DNA of 64,000 nt, from assembly GCA_013396995.1 (NCBI GenBank), contig VWZP01002415.1, positions 1,210,069 through 1,274,068 of the forward strand. The letters run 5' to 3'. Shown piece after piece: positions 25,060-38,700 of this stretch. Made by a program: the position numbers and the translations under genes. The notes under the pieces were generated by a model that ran no database searches, had not been told where the DNA came from, and saw only the letters and a program-made list of their open reading frames with translations. This stretch comes from Dicaeum eximium. Its lineage: Eukaryota > Chordata > Aves > Passeriformes > Dicaeidae. Position 1 is the stretch's first letter. Every line of letters starts with the position of its first letter.

Positions 25060-27565
25060 TTTTTGGTCACTGATAAAACTGTAACTAGGTTTTCTGAGAA
25101 AGCACATCATCCAGTGCTTCCCCACGTCTTTCCTTGAACTACTTCTTTTGTCTGTCTCCATTACACCCGTGTGCAGTGACACAATGTTTCTGCACAGTGG
25201 GAGCTTGCAATCTCTGAAGAGGCTTTCCAGCATTGCTTTTTAGACTGGAATCATTACAATCTTCAATAGGTACTTGGATTTGAAAAACTAGCACATTATT
25301 ATTCTCTGGACTGTCTGGATGTAAAAAGAGGCTATTTTCTTGCTTCCTTTTATTTATTTATGTCCCTGGGTACACATTGCCCTTACACCTAACTTTAGTT
25401 TGTTTGGATCTCAATCGGAGCGGCAATTCAGATGTCTTGTGCTGTTTGTGTTTTTCTTTCATGTAAGGTTTTACATTATAAATGAGAACTCTGTCAGAGA
25501 GATTTATATTTTGGTTCTACTTAATGCTTTCGAGTTGCACATCTTTTTTTGTATGTGTAATTATCATAGTTATTATTATCACTAACACGGTGCAGCATAT
25601 TGTACGGTATGTTACAATAAATGTTATGATGTGTAGCGTAACAGATGTTTGTTGATATGTCTGTGATTTTTAAATGCCAACAAGTTGCATAGCTTCAGAG
25701 GACCTTCAAGTTAGCTCATCTGATATCCTCTAAACCACAAGCTGCATCTGTTGTACCAGTAAAACATTCTCCTGAGCTCAGGGACTTAGGTTAGGTTGAT
25801 TTGTCATGGGAAACAACAACAGTTGTTTCCTCTAGCAAGAGGAGGAGAGATCAGGATTCTAGCAGAACCTGAGTTCTGTTGTGAGGGGAAATGGATTAGG
25901 GAAGACTTGCCCAGGTGATCCTGGCTATGCTCCATGGCCTTTTCTGCAGAAAAAAGACTCCAGACTCCTCCTGAAGTCCTGCTGAATTCACCAGAAAGGA
26001 AACTCCTCTCTAACCCTAAGCCTGGTGCATGTTTACCCTGGATGTGTGAGCAAGTGGTGGTCAAACATCTCAGAAAGTTAAGGAAATTAAAAAGACGGCA
26101 CCACCATGTCAGGGAAAACGTATCAGCCTTGTTTCTTTTGCATAACCAATACAAATCCCCCCTCCCCCAACTTTCCATTTTGACTGGAAAATTCCTTTTG
26201 TTTAAAGGCTGTAACTCAATAGCACATAAAAGATTCATAGTATAGACTTTTCTAAAGTATGCAAAATGGAAAATTCAATTTTTTTTTTTTTCATTGCTAT
26301 TTCAACCATACAGCAGGGCAAGAAGAGATACAGACCAGCCTCAACAGTCTTTGGTCTTGTAATGCATACAGTGGTTTTCTCTTAGAAGGTCAACTTCTGG
26401 AGTTCTGTTGCATGGTTACAGGTCTAGGAAAACCTGTATGACAACAGTTGCATAGTCTTTCCAGGGAAAAAGCACAGATCAACAGTATCAGCTGAGAATA
26501 TCAGTTTGAGTAATCAGCTGAGAACAGCCCAGTTTGGAAATTACTCACATTGTATTTTTCAATGGCAGTAACAAAGATGCATCAGAGCCATGGTTTGTTT
26601 AGAGGTAATGTACCCTTTAACCAGTTTTGTATTGGCCACACCTGCAGAGGCTCTGGACTAAATTATACAGCTCTGAATAACTGTGAGTGTCTGTCTCGTA
26701 ATGCTCAGGAAATTTTAATTTTGATGAAACCTTTACCTGCACTCAAAAGAAAGAAAAAAATCAGGAAAAAACTTCTGCAAGTGATTTTAAAAACTGTCTA
26801 AAAGCACTCTGATGCTCTCATTGCTAATAGGTGATAGAAAATTCATTGATGCAAAGAGCTATGTTATTCCTGGGCATCAGTTTGATCTCTAAAAGACCAA
26901 GAGGTATCTTGAAGCAGTGAGAAGAATCAATCCTTCTATCCTGTCCTGAATTTTTACTCAGGCCCAAGGAAAGAAGAACAGAGTACAGCATTTTCTATCA
27001 AAGTGACAGAGCTGAGATTTGCTCTGTTTTCTAAGCAGTAGGGTTGCAGCCTGTTGCATTTATTGATATGTGGCTTACTGTGTTTGTGCAGCTTCCCAAG
27101 CATCCATCCTCTCTTCCATTAATTTTGTGGCCTTTTGAGGGTGGCACAACCCTTACTAGCCTAAATTAGCATAGAATGGGTGCTGCCAACTGTAAGCTAT
27201 CATTGGAATTCCAGTACTCAACCAGATTTTAATAAACATAAACACTGGCGTGAATCTATGCCAATGTCAGTCCTGCTGTCTCTGGATAATATAACTCTGT
27301 ATAGTAAAGTGTGTGTCATGTTTTCCCAACATCTCACAGTTACTCAGCATTAACCTGCTGGGCACACTGGGATTCTAAGGAACCTGGACAGAAAAACAAG
27401 CTGCTGCTGAAAACAACACAGGGATCAATACCGTGTATTACTGTAAAAATCCTTCTGGGCTTAAAACCTTATTTTCTTGTGTTTGGCAGGGAGCCCCAGA
27501 GAGTAGCAAGGAGGGTGAATCACAGCAGTTGTAGCAAATGTGCTCCAGCAGAAAGTGTTCCTGGG
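25060..27565. other. Noncoding DNA; one short perfect hairpin
   Basis: No gene is supported. Opposed frames of 144 codons (minus, 25804-26238) and 103 codons (plus, 25934-26245) overlap each other in a locally GC-richer patch. Neither has a recognisable domain or splice sites. A perfect hairpin at 25809-25830 is listed separately. Confidence 0.55.
25809..25830. repeat. Perfect inverted repeat, 9-bp stem
   Basis: GGAAACAAC (25809-25817) and its exact complement GTTGTTTCC (25822-25830) are separated by the 4-base loop AACA. No A-rich tail or protein frame is associated with it. Confidence 0.9.
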
Positions 27566-27670
27566 TTTCATGGATTTGAAGGGTTTTAAGGCCAGAAGGG
27601 GCTGTTGGATTGTCTTGTCAGACCTCCTAGTTAGCAGAGGCTGTAGGACTCCCTGGTATTAATCCTTGCC
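27566..27670 (+). repeat. Fossil of an old amniote interspersed repeat
   Basis: The order 'tcatggatttgaagg', 'ttttaaggccagaaggggc', 'cagacctcctagttagcagaggctgtaggact' matches a pattern I recall as very common in turtle and crocodile genomes ('...aaggccagaaggga..., ...tctgacctcctg..., ...acaggccatagga...'). It is heavily diverged and therefore old. I do not assign a family name. Confidence 0.6.
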
Positions 27671-28295
27671 TTCCATTCAGTAACTGCAAAAAAAAGGCTG
27701 TACCTTTCAGAAAAGTGACCAATCTTAACAGAATTTTTGGCAGTGTTTTTTGCTGTTCAGATGGCTAATTGTCCTTACTATGATAAACCTGAGCCTTATT
27801 TTCTAGTTACTTGTCTTTCACTTCCAAAAATCAGATCTCAAGATCTCACCATGACTTATTTAGACTAAAGAAACTTTTAAATAAGGTTTCTGATTTTTTT
27901 GTGATCAGCCTCTCTCTTCTCTAACTCTTTCCTTGATAAGGAGAAAACTGTCTCAAGGCCCAAAATGAAAGGTAGGCATTTCAGAACTTTAATTCCTCTC
28001 ATCATTCTTGGTCAGCTTGGACACATTAAATCACCTTAATGTTTTAGATTCCAAATATATACAAGGTGTACAAGACATTCAGAAAGCTTTAAAGTAATAA
28101 TTATAAAAAGTAATATTAAAAAAATATCTTGCAGCAAGGCATATCTGAGAAACAGCATATTTTACCCACAGAAAATCAAATTTTCAAACTCTACACTACA
28201 GGGCACCTGCATTACCTGAAACAGTCATGCATTTCTCAGCAACACCTAGTTAAACTAGATGAGTACATGAGAAAGAGGCATCTTAAGAAGCCCCA

Positions 28296-28375
28296 CATTT
28301 AGGGCCTGATCCAGCTCCTGCTGCAGTCAGAGTGTGGCAGGACTTCACCAACTGCACTAGGGATTAGGTCAGGAC
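28296..28375 (-). repeat. Fossil of an old amniote repeat
   Basis: The blocks AGGGCCTGATCCAGCTCC, TGGCAGGACTTC and GGGATTAGGTCAGGA correspond to a widespread old sauropsid repeat whose consensus alternates 'gggcctgatcc.gctcccattgaagtcaatgg' with related units. It reads in the opposite orientation to the related fragment at 43440-43500. Confidence 0.55.
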
Positions 28376-29789
28376 TTTGCTGAACAGTATGACTGTTCCT
28401 TGCAAATATGATACATTTAAATATGAAAAGTAATGAAGTAAGCATGGCAAATTGTGGTTTAGTTGGAATCTAATTTTCATAGCTTTAAAAAAAAAAGAAT
28501 TAGAGATAGATATCTCTATTGTAAGTATAGAAATACATAAAAGTAAGATACAGGTAAAAAAAGATGCCTGCATAAATTAAATTGTGTCTGCTGAAGTTAT
28601 TAACATCACAAAGCTACATGTTAGAGGTAGAATCCTGACCTCACTGAAGTAGATGTGCTGCCTTTAGAAACATAAGATTTTTTTTTTATTGATTTGAATT
28701 GGGTAAACTAAATTTTTCTTTTACTCCATTAAATAGCATAAATTCAGTTGCAAATATAAACTTGGGGCAGAAAAATTACCTGTTATCATAGATATGCAGA
28801 GGAAAGAAGTGGGAAGTAGGGAAACCCTTTTGGTTCTGTTGAATTATGTGTGAGGCCAGGGGAGCACTGTTTCATCTTGGATATATAAGGATATTCTCAC
28901 CATTAAAAAAAAAGGCATCATGTTCAAGGATGTGCTGGAAACAACTGGGAAGGGGTGGGTAAATTCACCTAAGTTTTCCAAATTGTTTTCAGGATATAAG
29001 AGACTAAGAAAACCTGCTGTCTATCAGTATGCCATGACCACAGACAGTATTGGCTGGTATGTTTTAGCAGTGGCAATCACAGGTAAATCCAAGTGTGGCT
29101 TTTTGCACTGTTGGAGATGGATGTGGCTCTATCATCCTCATTTATGGGGTGATTTCATCTAGACATTTAGGAATATAACAGTGCAGGAGTAGATCTTAAA
29201 TGCTCAGAGTTCTGAATGCCTGTCTTCATTAAGGGTAAAGAGCTTCCAAAATCTTCCCTGGACCTTTTTCCTCAAAAGGAATTATAAGTGGGTTTTTCAG
29301 CTTGGCATTTTAAATGGTAGGTTAGATATTTAGAGCTGGCATCCTGAAGAATTACCTAGTGTCCTAAAGGTTGTTAATTTCTCCTATTATATAGGAAGGA
29401 GAAAGGAAAACACTAATAGGGTACTTCAGTCATATATGCTGAGAATTTTTGCAAACAGCAGAAATCTTTTCGTTTCAGAGGTCTGGATGATATCCCAGTG
29501 CATCACCATTAATGTCTCTGTTTATCTCACTTTATCATAACTTCGAATATGAAGTAACTTCTAATAATTTCACTTTTAGCTTAGCACTGCAGAATCTATT
29601 ATTGCAGGGCTGGAATCACATGCCATCTCAAAACCCAGCCAGTGCTGCACAAGTTCTTTGAATGATGACAGATCAAGGGAAAGTGGGTCTGAATACATAA
29701 TTGCTCCAACACGCAGTTAATGTTGGTGGATAGAGCTACGGACACACAATTAAGAAAATGTGCCTGATAAAACAGCTCTTTTTAAATAG
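28376..29789. other. Noncoding DNA, no gene seen
   Basis: No exon, RNA gene or repeat is supported. Open frames are 80 codons or less. Confidence 0.6.
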
Positions 29790-30310
29790 ATGGGGATGAA
29801 CTAGAACTAGTTACAAAGGCTTGTGAACTTCCCTCCCCTTCCCTTCCCGAATGTCACTGCCTCAGATTGCCTTGGCAGCCTCATGTGTAGTGTTTGCTCC
29901 ATGCATAATGATTTCCCTCTTTCCCCCTCGCCTTGAACGGTTTTGCCTTTTCGACTAGTTACTGTTACCACCATTTAATAAGAAGCCTTTCCTTGGCTTT
30001 CTAATCGAAAACTTGCTTTTATCTTTCTTCATAAAAGAATTGAAATGGCTTCTCTCAGGTTTCTGTAGCCTCTGGGGAGATAAGGACCCTGCGGTTAACA
30101 GGATGAGAGATTTTTGTTTAGAAATTTTTATTTAGACAATGAAAAATGACCTCTGTAAACTCAAAGCGATCTTATTTTGGGGCTTTGGGCTTCTGGCAGA
30201 TAAATCAATTGGGCCCTTGGGACAGCAAAGGAAAAACCTTTGCAGTAACTATGTCAGGACAACGCAATAGATTTGTTGTGAGGATGCAGTTGTGTTGAAG
30301 GTAGAATGCA
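29790..30310. promoter_or_regulatory. Possible conserved noncoding element (composition and motifs only)
   Basis: Compared with its surroundings, this stretch keeps more CpG dinucleotides (for example near 29849, 29929, 29938, 29952, 30006, 30091, 30166 and 30263). It packs several binding-site-like words: a RUNX-type TGCGGTTA (30090-30097), a GATA-type AGATAAGGA (30079-30087) and CTTTG-type words. It has no open frame of note and no repeat signature. Enhancer function is only an inference from composition and would need alignment to other birds. Confidence 0.25.
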
Positions 30311-31410
30311 CTTAAAAATAAATATAATTTTATTTTCTATAAAATATTCAGGATTTGGATAGTAAGCTTTTCAGCTGCCTCAAGAAAATGTATTTTTTTG
30401 TTTGATATAAGCTTGGGAAAAAGCCTGATTTCTTCTGGGAAGGGGGAAGCAGAGGGAAGGGGGTTGGGGAGGTACAAAGGAAAGATGTTTTAACATTTAA
30501 ATATTCAACTTCATAATAAAGAACTTATGAAATTCTATCTTCTCTTTTCCTCTTTTAAAACAACTACCCTTTTTTGCTGATATGAAAGTCTCTTATCTGA
30601 ATACAAGGCCTTAATTTTATTATTTTTAAATTTTTAAAAAATGATTTAATTATTACCTAGCTCAGGCTATGGCTTCAACAGAGTATCACAACAGTTTTCA
30701 CACCTATGTGTAGCCCTAAAGAACTTTTCAGATCTTCACAGCATGAACTTGCAGAACATATTTGCTCTGAAGAACAAGCGTGGTGTTTTGCTGTGCATTC
30801 TCTACCTGTTTCATGCAGAGTGCAGCTACAGAGTGAAAAGTTATGCAGACATAAATTGCAAATTTGACAAGGGAGCAAATGAGGAAACAGATGCTTAACT
30901 AAAATGTATTGATGTGCAATTGTCAGTGAGTTGGTGGGTGTTGAATAACGCAGTTAAGATGCATCAATGAAGCCTTATTTAATCTTAAATAAAAACTAAT
31001 GTAAATAGAATTGGAGAGTGTGATACAAAGTAATGAAAGGCAGAAAAATGCGTGTGAAGCTATTGTCACCCCACCAGATGCATTCTGACATTTGTTTGTG
31101 CAAAACACCCACCCCTGGCAGTGGGCTCTCAAGCTGCCAGAAAGAAGCAAGATCTGTTGAGGAGGGTGTCTTATGATCCAGTTTCCCATTAGGAGGCAGC
31201 TGAGTCTGGAGAGGTTGCAAGTTATGTAAGGTGTTTGGTAGTGGTAAATGCCACAAAAACCTTAATTACTGTTTACTTGGTTAAGGAAGGCGTGACACAA
31301 GAGCAGAATGAGTTTGCAAGTTCGATGGTTCTGTGTTACAGAAGTGGACTGAGGATTTACATCCTATGTAGTGCTATTGTTTCAGTTTTATTTAATATTC
31401 AAAAGTTTAG

Positions 31411-31437
31411 TTTATTATTTATTTATTTATTTATTTA
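31411..31437. repeat. (TTTA)n microsatellite
   Basis: A short run of TTTA units, about six copies with one irregular junction at its left end. Confidence 0.9.
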
Positions 31438-32728
31438 GTTCATATACAGTTTCCTATTTCTCTTATATGATTTTTTTCCCCCTCAGGAGCAGGACAGCTT
31501 CAGATAAAAATCTAAGAGATTAACACAAGTGCCTTTTACACCATAATGATGCCATGTGACCACTTAGCTATCATCTACTTGTGGGGTTTTTCCTAGAACA
31601 AAAAGTTAGCCACAAAGCAGCACTTACCTGGATTCCTCAGTACCCTTCAGCCTACCAATAACACTGGTGCCTTCTGTATCTCATTATCCCTGGGGCAGTA
31701 AGATAGGGGCTTGTAAATAAGGTGTGAATAATTTATCAGAATTATTACAATCAGCAGAACTGGACAGGCTCACATGTATTTACTATGTAACAATAAGGAG
31801 AATCTCCTTGCAGAGAGGGAGACTGAAATGAAGCAAAGTATCGGAAAAAAGGGTCACTTATAGGTTTTCAATTCTCCAATCACTGATGTCCCAGTTTATA
31901 TTTTGCTATAACATGAGGAGAGAAAAAGGTTTTGAGAATGTTTCCATTTTTTTCCCCAGTTTGCAAGCATTAACACTGAAATTCAGTCCAAAATTCCACT
32001 TTTAAACAGAAGAATCTCATTAGAAAGCCTGGCAGTGCAGTTAAAATCAGACAAAATACATTAATTCTGGTTTAGCCAATATTCATCATGCTTGCCTCTC
32101 TTGCAAGACAGAGATATTCTGGAAGACTGTCCTTCTGTGGTTTTATTTTATTTTTAGCTTTGCCTATGAAACCAAGGGCAAATTGTATCCCTTTTGCTAA
32201 ATAAATGTATATTTATGACATCACACAATTGTGTGTGCACACTGTGGGTGCAGGTGACTTGCTTTTGAGGCTAGTAGTCCAACATTTTTTATTTTTTTGA
32301 ATCCCATGGATTTCTGCTCTGTAGTCTTAAGGCATTTTGTGAACATTAGAGAATTTAGCCTTGCAGCCTTATGACACAGGCTGCAGTTTTGCTTGCAGTG
32401 TAGCACAGTGGTGGTCAGCACAGGCCCCTGAAACTCTTTTGCCTTGTGAACAGTTTGGGTATTGTTCCCATGCTGGGTTTATGCTGCTGGAAAAACAGTT
32501 GGGCTCTCCTCACATGAAACATTAGTGGAAAATCAAATGCATGGTAAGATGAGAAAGCAAACTGGGAAAGACTGCTGAGAGAAACAGCGTTGGCATCTTG
32601 GATACATTTTGCACATTCAGCTGGGCTGTGGGGAAGCAGGGTTCCTGGGGAGCCACCCTTAATGCTCTCCTCTGGGGCTTTCTTCCTTTTCTTCCTCTCC
32701 CTTTTCTCCTCTGAGATATATGAGTGAG

Positions 32729-32770
32729 CTTGCTGTAGGGTTTGCTGCAGGTTTGCTGTAGTTTTGCTGG
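32729..32770. repeat. Imperfect 11-bp tandem repeat, four copies
   Basis: Four successive units of the type (g)tTTGCTGTAG, with small differences (TTGCTGTAGG, TTTGCTGCAG, TTTGCTGTAG, TTTTGCTGG), lie head to tail. The divergence suggests an older tandem duplication. Confidence 0.8.
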
Positions 32771-35700
32771 TCCTTTTGAAATCAGCCATTTCCTAGAAAA
32801 GTGATTATTCTACTCATACTTCATAATTAGCAAATTTATGTTCCCTTACTCTTTCTGAGTGCTTTTTCATGGGGCCCAAAATTCCATTTCTGAAGGCATA
32901 ACATCAATAAATACAGTAGTTAAGGATGACAGCAAGATGGAATTCTTGTGCTTGATTATTAGAAGCTGGAGAGTCCTTCTAGACTTTACATTATGTTCTG
33001 TTATGTAAATGTTATTTAACTTGCTTGCAATCTGTAGCGAAGTTCTGGCGTAAAGAGCTGAAGACATTTGGCTCCATCCTGCTGGTCTGTCTGTGTCTTT
33101 AGCTTTTTATTTCTGAAAACCTGGCTGCTGTGTTGTAGCCTAAAACCAGAGTTTGTGCTAACACAAGAGTTTACACTGATGCTAAGGAAGTTCAAGTTTA
33201 ACTGCATGCTGCTCTGGTACAAAAGATTAGTGTGGACCACAGCCTGAGAGATTCTTTTCCACTAAACCTTGTAAGCACTCCCACTTTAGTGCCTCTTTGT
33301 ACCACAAGAAAAATGCTGAGGGATGTTGGTATTAATGGCAATAAACCTCTTCAATGCCAAAGAGGTAATTCTACAAAACCACCATCATCTATTTCTGAGT
33401 TTTGAACTAAGAACTAACGAATATTTGGTAAATGGCTTCTCTCTTCCAATGGAAACTGGGCACTCTGTAACTGTAATGGCTACTGGGAAAATGCTTTCCA
33501 AGGAATTTTTGTCATAAAAAATAAAAGAAGCCATAGCAGACTGCAACATCTAAGACAGCAAGTAATTTCCTTCCTAAATTTTTCTACATAAACAATGTGG
33601 GCTGTAATAAAAAGAAAGAATCTGTCTGTTTGAACATTTGACTTTCTCATGAAAGATTTGTCTGAACTGGGCCCTCATGCTGGTTCATGTCCACATAACT
33701 CATCCTTTACAGTCATAGACTGATGTGACACAGGGTAATAGAAAGTGATGCATTGCCTGAATTTAAAGGAACACGGACTATTTCAGGATCAGCTGTGCAG
33801 TATGAGATCTGTATCAGATTTGAAACAAAGCTAACCAAGCAGACAGAGCAGTAAGATATCTATAGCATCCATTAATCAGTACATACTATGCTGTTGCTGA
33901 TTTCTTTTTTTCATTTTGGCTTTTCTGTGTGCATTCACCATCTAACATTATTTGCTTGATGCCTTTTTAAAGAGAAGACAAATATACAAGGTTACTTGGG
34001 AAACCATTTTAAAATATTTTCTCCTCTTTAATTTCAGGGCAAGAAATCATCCTTTTCTAACCACAAATACCACACCAGAGTATCATCTGTATGTATACAT
34101 AAGCTTATAGTTGTCAAAACACAAAGAAGTCAGCATCTGTTTTTGTTGGATTGTGCTGTTCAAGTGCTCTGTCTGTTTGTGTGTACCTGCACTTTCATGC
34201 CTTTACATTTGACAGGAGATAATGATGGCAGTGCCCACATGAGAACATTCCTACAAAACCTACCTTGTCCTTAGCTAGATAAAACAGTGATATTTGTTTA
34301 AATTTCCTTTCATATCAGTAAACTCCTTGGCATCCTAGCAGAGAAGCAATACAGCTCTTCATTGTTGGAGGGTCAATGCACTTTGCTGTGATGTATATTC
34401 AGATGAGATCTTAAGAAGTGAGTTTATAATCTATATGCTTCTGAGGAGCTAAAGACACACTTTGTGCTAGGAAAATGTTTTCCTCAGTTTTTCCCTCTGG
34501 AACCTACTTTGGAAAATGCACAGGAGCTCCAGGCATTCCGTACTTGTCTTCTGAAGGAACAGCTATCATTTTTGGTGCTCTGCTCTCTTTCCTCCAACAG
34601 CCAAGAGCTTAATTTGTCTTTGCATCAATTTGTCCCTTGCCTCTGTTTAATCCAAGTTCAGTTGTACTACATCCAGATATTAGAAATCTCAGTAGAAATA
34701 CTGTCTTCAGTTATGGCAGCCTTGGTGGAGAACACTTCAGTAGACTGCTTGTGGTAACAAGTCTGGTATTTTAAAAAAATAGGTAGAACTAGCTTTTTAT
34801 TTTGCATCTGGTTAACTTGTAAGCCCTTTCTAAGAAATACTATGGAGGAAAAAGCATTTTTCTGATGCATTACAAAAAGCCTTACAAAACAGACATATTT
34901 TTAAAAAAATATTTTTGTCTATTTTGTCATATCTAGTATGCCTTCCTTCCATTTAGAAATTTCAAATTGTGCTTCCTCACTGTTCTGTTACCTTCTATCA
35001 CCACTCTCTTGGTCCAGTATATGTTTTAAAATATTTTTCCAAGAAAGTTCTCATTAGCAGCACCTAAACAATGTTAATCTCAACATGTTGCTTCTGCCAA
35101 AGGACTACTCGGGTTGCCCAAATATGAACCAGAGTAATTTGAACCAGATAATCATCAACACAGTTTGTTTAAAAGAGCAGAACTTTTTTTTTAAAGTTGT
35201 CAAATATTGTCCATCAGAGACTTTGCATGTTAAGAACCTTTCTGCTGACATTATTGTAGTAGAGAGAGCACAATCCTTACACTTAGCACAAAATATGCAT
35301 TTATCAAACAAGCAAAGAGGTTGTGTGCCTTTAAAAATTTTTCTTAGCAGTGTATTTCATATTTCCTTAAAAAAATTAATGCTACTTTTTCCATAGTATT
35401 GCTGTGACATTGTGTACTATAAAGTTTTAGAGCCAGACACCTTCTAGCGATAAGAACTTCAGAAGCAAAGCCTGCTGAAACCATCTGAACTGCTTCAAAA
35501 AGAGCATCCTCCTCTCAGGGATCAGCTATTTTTCCCAAGTTTGAAATTCTAACCTGGTAAATAGCATCAACAGGGGACTTTTCCCCCAACTCTTTTGGAG
35601 AACCCCACAGATATGAATATCTTCAAAGGAGGATCTGTTAAAAAATGTAACAGTCTTCAAAGGGGAAACACCACCCTCAGCAATCTGAAGTTCTTTAAAG

Positions 35701-38700
35701 TGGGAGCCCACCAGCACTATGAATCCTCAGAGGACTAACTCCCAGAGCACTGTGGAAATTTGTAAGAGAACAAGCCCTCTCTCCCAAATACCCAGTAGGC
35801 CATTATTTTCCTTTAAAAGGACTCTTACATGTGTACATTTATAATTACAGAAAGGGTCTTATTTAACCAGAGCCCTGTAGAACTCTCTTACTTTTAAAAA
35901 CAAATATTGATTAAAAGAAAAGAATGACAGAGGAAAACAATTTGACTTTACTGTTTTCCTTTTTCTTCTTTAATTTATGCCTGATCTCAATATAATACAC
36001 CAATAACACTTGGCTGGTGTAGCTCTTTTGATCTCTGTAACTCGAAAGTATTCTTCGAGAGTTGTGAAGAAATATTCTCTGAGCACAGTTATCCACTTTA
36101 ACTGCTGGTTAACTGGGAGTCCAAATACTCTGGCAAGAAGCACATTTATCACTGCTGCAGCACTGCTGGTGTGTCCTTTCAAGAGGTACTTTCTCAAATA
36201 AATATTCAAGAGTTTGGGGTATTGGCCTCCACCCTCTCCCTCTGTGTAAGAAATTTATTAGGTAGGGGTAGCTAATGTAGGCATGAAAGCCATTATCAAT
36301 TGCCAGATTGATTACCTTCCAGGCATGCCATGAATGTCCAGATAAGTTGGGCAATGAGGCCAGCTGCCTCCAAGAGAGAAGAGATGCTGAGGCAGCTCGG
36401 GCTACTCATGAGCACCCTTGGGTACCTTACCAGATACGGATGTGGGCATGTCCTTCAAGCAGCAGGGAATTTGTCATGGGCTGCTGGGAGGCAGAAGAGC
36501 CCTGTTTTGCTAAGATGGAGAATGGCTTGTCTGACAAAAGTGCCTGTGTCAAAGCCAACAACTGAAGTCAGTTCTTCTGAGTCCCAAATCAGAAGAATGG
36601 TTGGGGGTTTTTTGCATTATTTTGCATCATCAGTCAATAATACAACCAAGTAGAACAGAATTTTTCCTGATCCCCAGGATCTGTGAATGTATAACTCAAA
36701 TGCTGAGATTTGCTAGTAAAATTTCTGACTTGTTGAAGAAATGACAGGAATAACTAAATTTTACCTGTAGAAGCAAAAATATCATGCTCCATTCATGTAT
36801 TTATTAGCTTCTTCTCTTTCACAATGCTGTATGATTTATGGCTTCTAAAGTAACAGTAAAATCTGCACCTCTCGTATCTTATGTTTAGTGATGTTTGATG
36901 GTTTGGTTTCCTGCTACAAAGCTGATCCAAAAATGTGTACCAAGAATATGATGCCTGATAGTAGCCTCATCTTCCACTATATGGAGGGAAAAATCTTTTG
37001 CAGTATATGATAAATATCTTTACACGTCTTTGATGATAGAATAGTATGATATTTGTCACTTTTTTTTTCCTTACTGAAAATGGCATCTTCTCTTTGGAAG
37101 TTAGTTAGATGTTTGGGTTTGATACCAATAAACACATTTATCCCACCAGCAGACTAAGTGTGTTTTGCTGTGAAGCACTGATAGCTGCAGCAGTGTGTGT
37201 ATCCAGCAGCACCATTGGCTCAGCCTCCTTGCTAATGTGAGGGTAAGAAGGGAACAGACAAGTCAAAGGACACTTTGATAGCTCTGGGCAGGCTGCAGGG
37301 AGTCTTTAACTAGTTAGATGAATTTCCTTCCATTTTGAGATCTGACAATTAGTCCCTCCATCCAGATGTGACAATCTTTTGGTAACTTTTATTCTGCTAG
37401 TATTTATGCCAGGTGGGAGAATTTGATAAAAGAGAGATAACTATGTTCAGAGCAAGCTTTTCATTGCTGTAAAGCTCTCATGGAGCCCAGATGTCAGAAA
37501 TCTGAACGTAGACACTGATGTAACTAATGCTTCTGCTTGGTAAATCCTGTATTTGGATATGAAACCTAAGAAAAAGGACAGAATGAGTGGAAGTTTAAAC
37601 TGCTTGCTGAGAAAATTTTCTCTCTGGATTCTGCTGAAGCAAACTATCTCAAAAAACAGAACACAAGTCATAACAAACCATAAGTTTGGTGTGTAGTATG
37701 AACACTGTATTCTTGCTTGCTAGAATTATGTTGCATTCAACAGAGTTACATCTGAGACAAATACAATATGGTTATTCACAGGACCTGAGACGAATATTTT
37801 TTTCCAATGAGTCTTACTTAGTCTTCATAATGCAAAATTTACAAAGCTACTGACAGAGGAGAAAGGTGCAGAAAATGGCTGTAAGACCTGTATTCTCCTT
37901 CTCTTATGTCAACTGCTAATAGCAGAGAAACCTTAAACAATAGTTTTGAACTGCAGAGCATTTGTCAGTTTAAAACAAAAAAGCCATCACGTTTAAAAAA
38001 TTAAAGGTTTGAGGCACACTGTAATGCTCAAGCCCAAAAGGAAAATAGGAAGGCTCTAAGTTTCCTGAATCCTGTCCCAATTATATTTCATTTAATAACA
38101 CTCAGTGAAATATCTGGTGGCAGGGGAAATGAAACTACATGATTTTATGGGATCATTCATCAAGAACTAATTGAAGCCTTCATACAGTTTAGTGCTGATA
38201 AAACACTGTAACAATAAACAATAACAAAATTCACCAGAGAAGGATTTGTTTTGCCGTGAGGAAAATGGTTCGGTTTCATCCTGGGGATTCCTGGTTAAAA
38301 GAGTCTCCAATTTAAAAAGGGATAAGCACAGGCTCCTGTGCATAATGACAGAGTGGGAGCTGTGGCAAATGTATTAGTATTGCTCCAGTGGAGCTATTCT
38401 CATTGTGAGTATTTGCTATTGTGTGTGGCTGATGCAGGAAGCAGAACGACCAATAGGATTTTTTAAAGTTTGATTTTTTTAAGCAGTTCCCATGTAGTTT
38501 TATGAAAAGTAAATTACAGCTCCAGCACAAGCAACTGAATTTCTGATTGCAAAGTTACTAACTAGTCAGTTTTATTGACTGCAGAAAAATTGTTCTACCC
38601 TATATTTCTTCACAGAATCAGGCTAGTCTTAAAGTGATAGTTCTTTTTAACACATGCTAGAGTGATATCTTGTCAATACTTAAATAGCTGAGTTAAAACA

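Noticed and set aside
25804..26245. Overlapping 144-codon minus and 103-codon plus frames
   Set aside because: Both strands are open over the same DNA with no recognisable domain, so the most likely cause is local GC-richer composition with few stop codons.
32415..32789. 124-codon minus-strand frame with a lysine/arginine-rich segment
   Set aside because: Its N-terminal part is a translation of the imperfect 11-bp tandem repeat and of a CT-rich tract. No domain was recognised.
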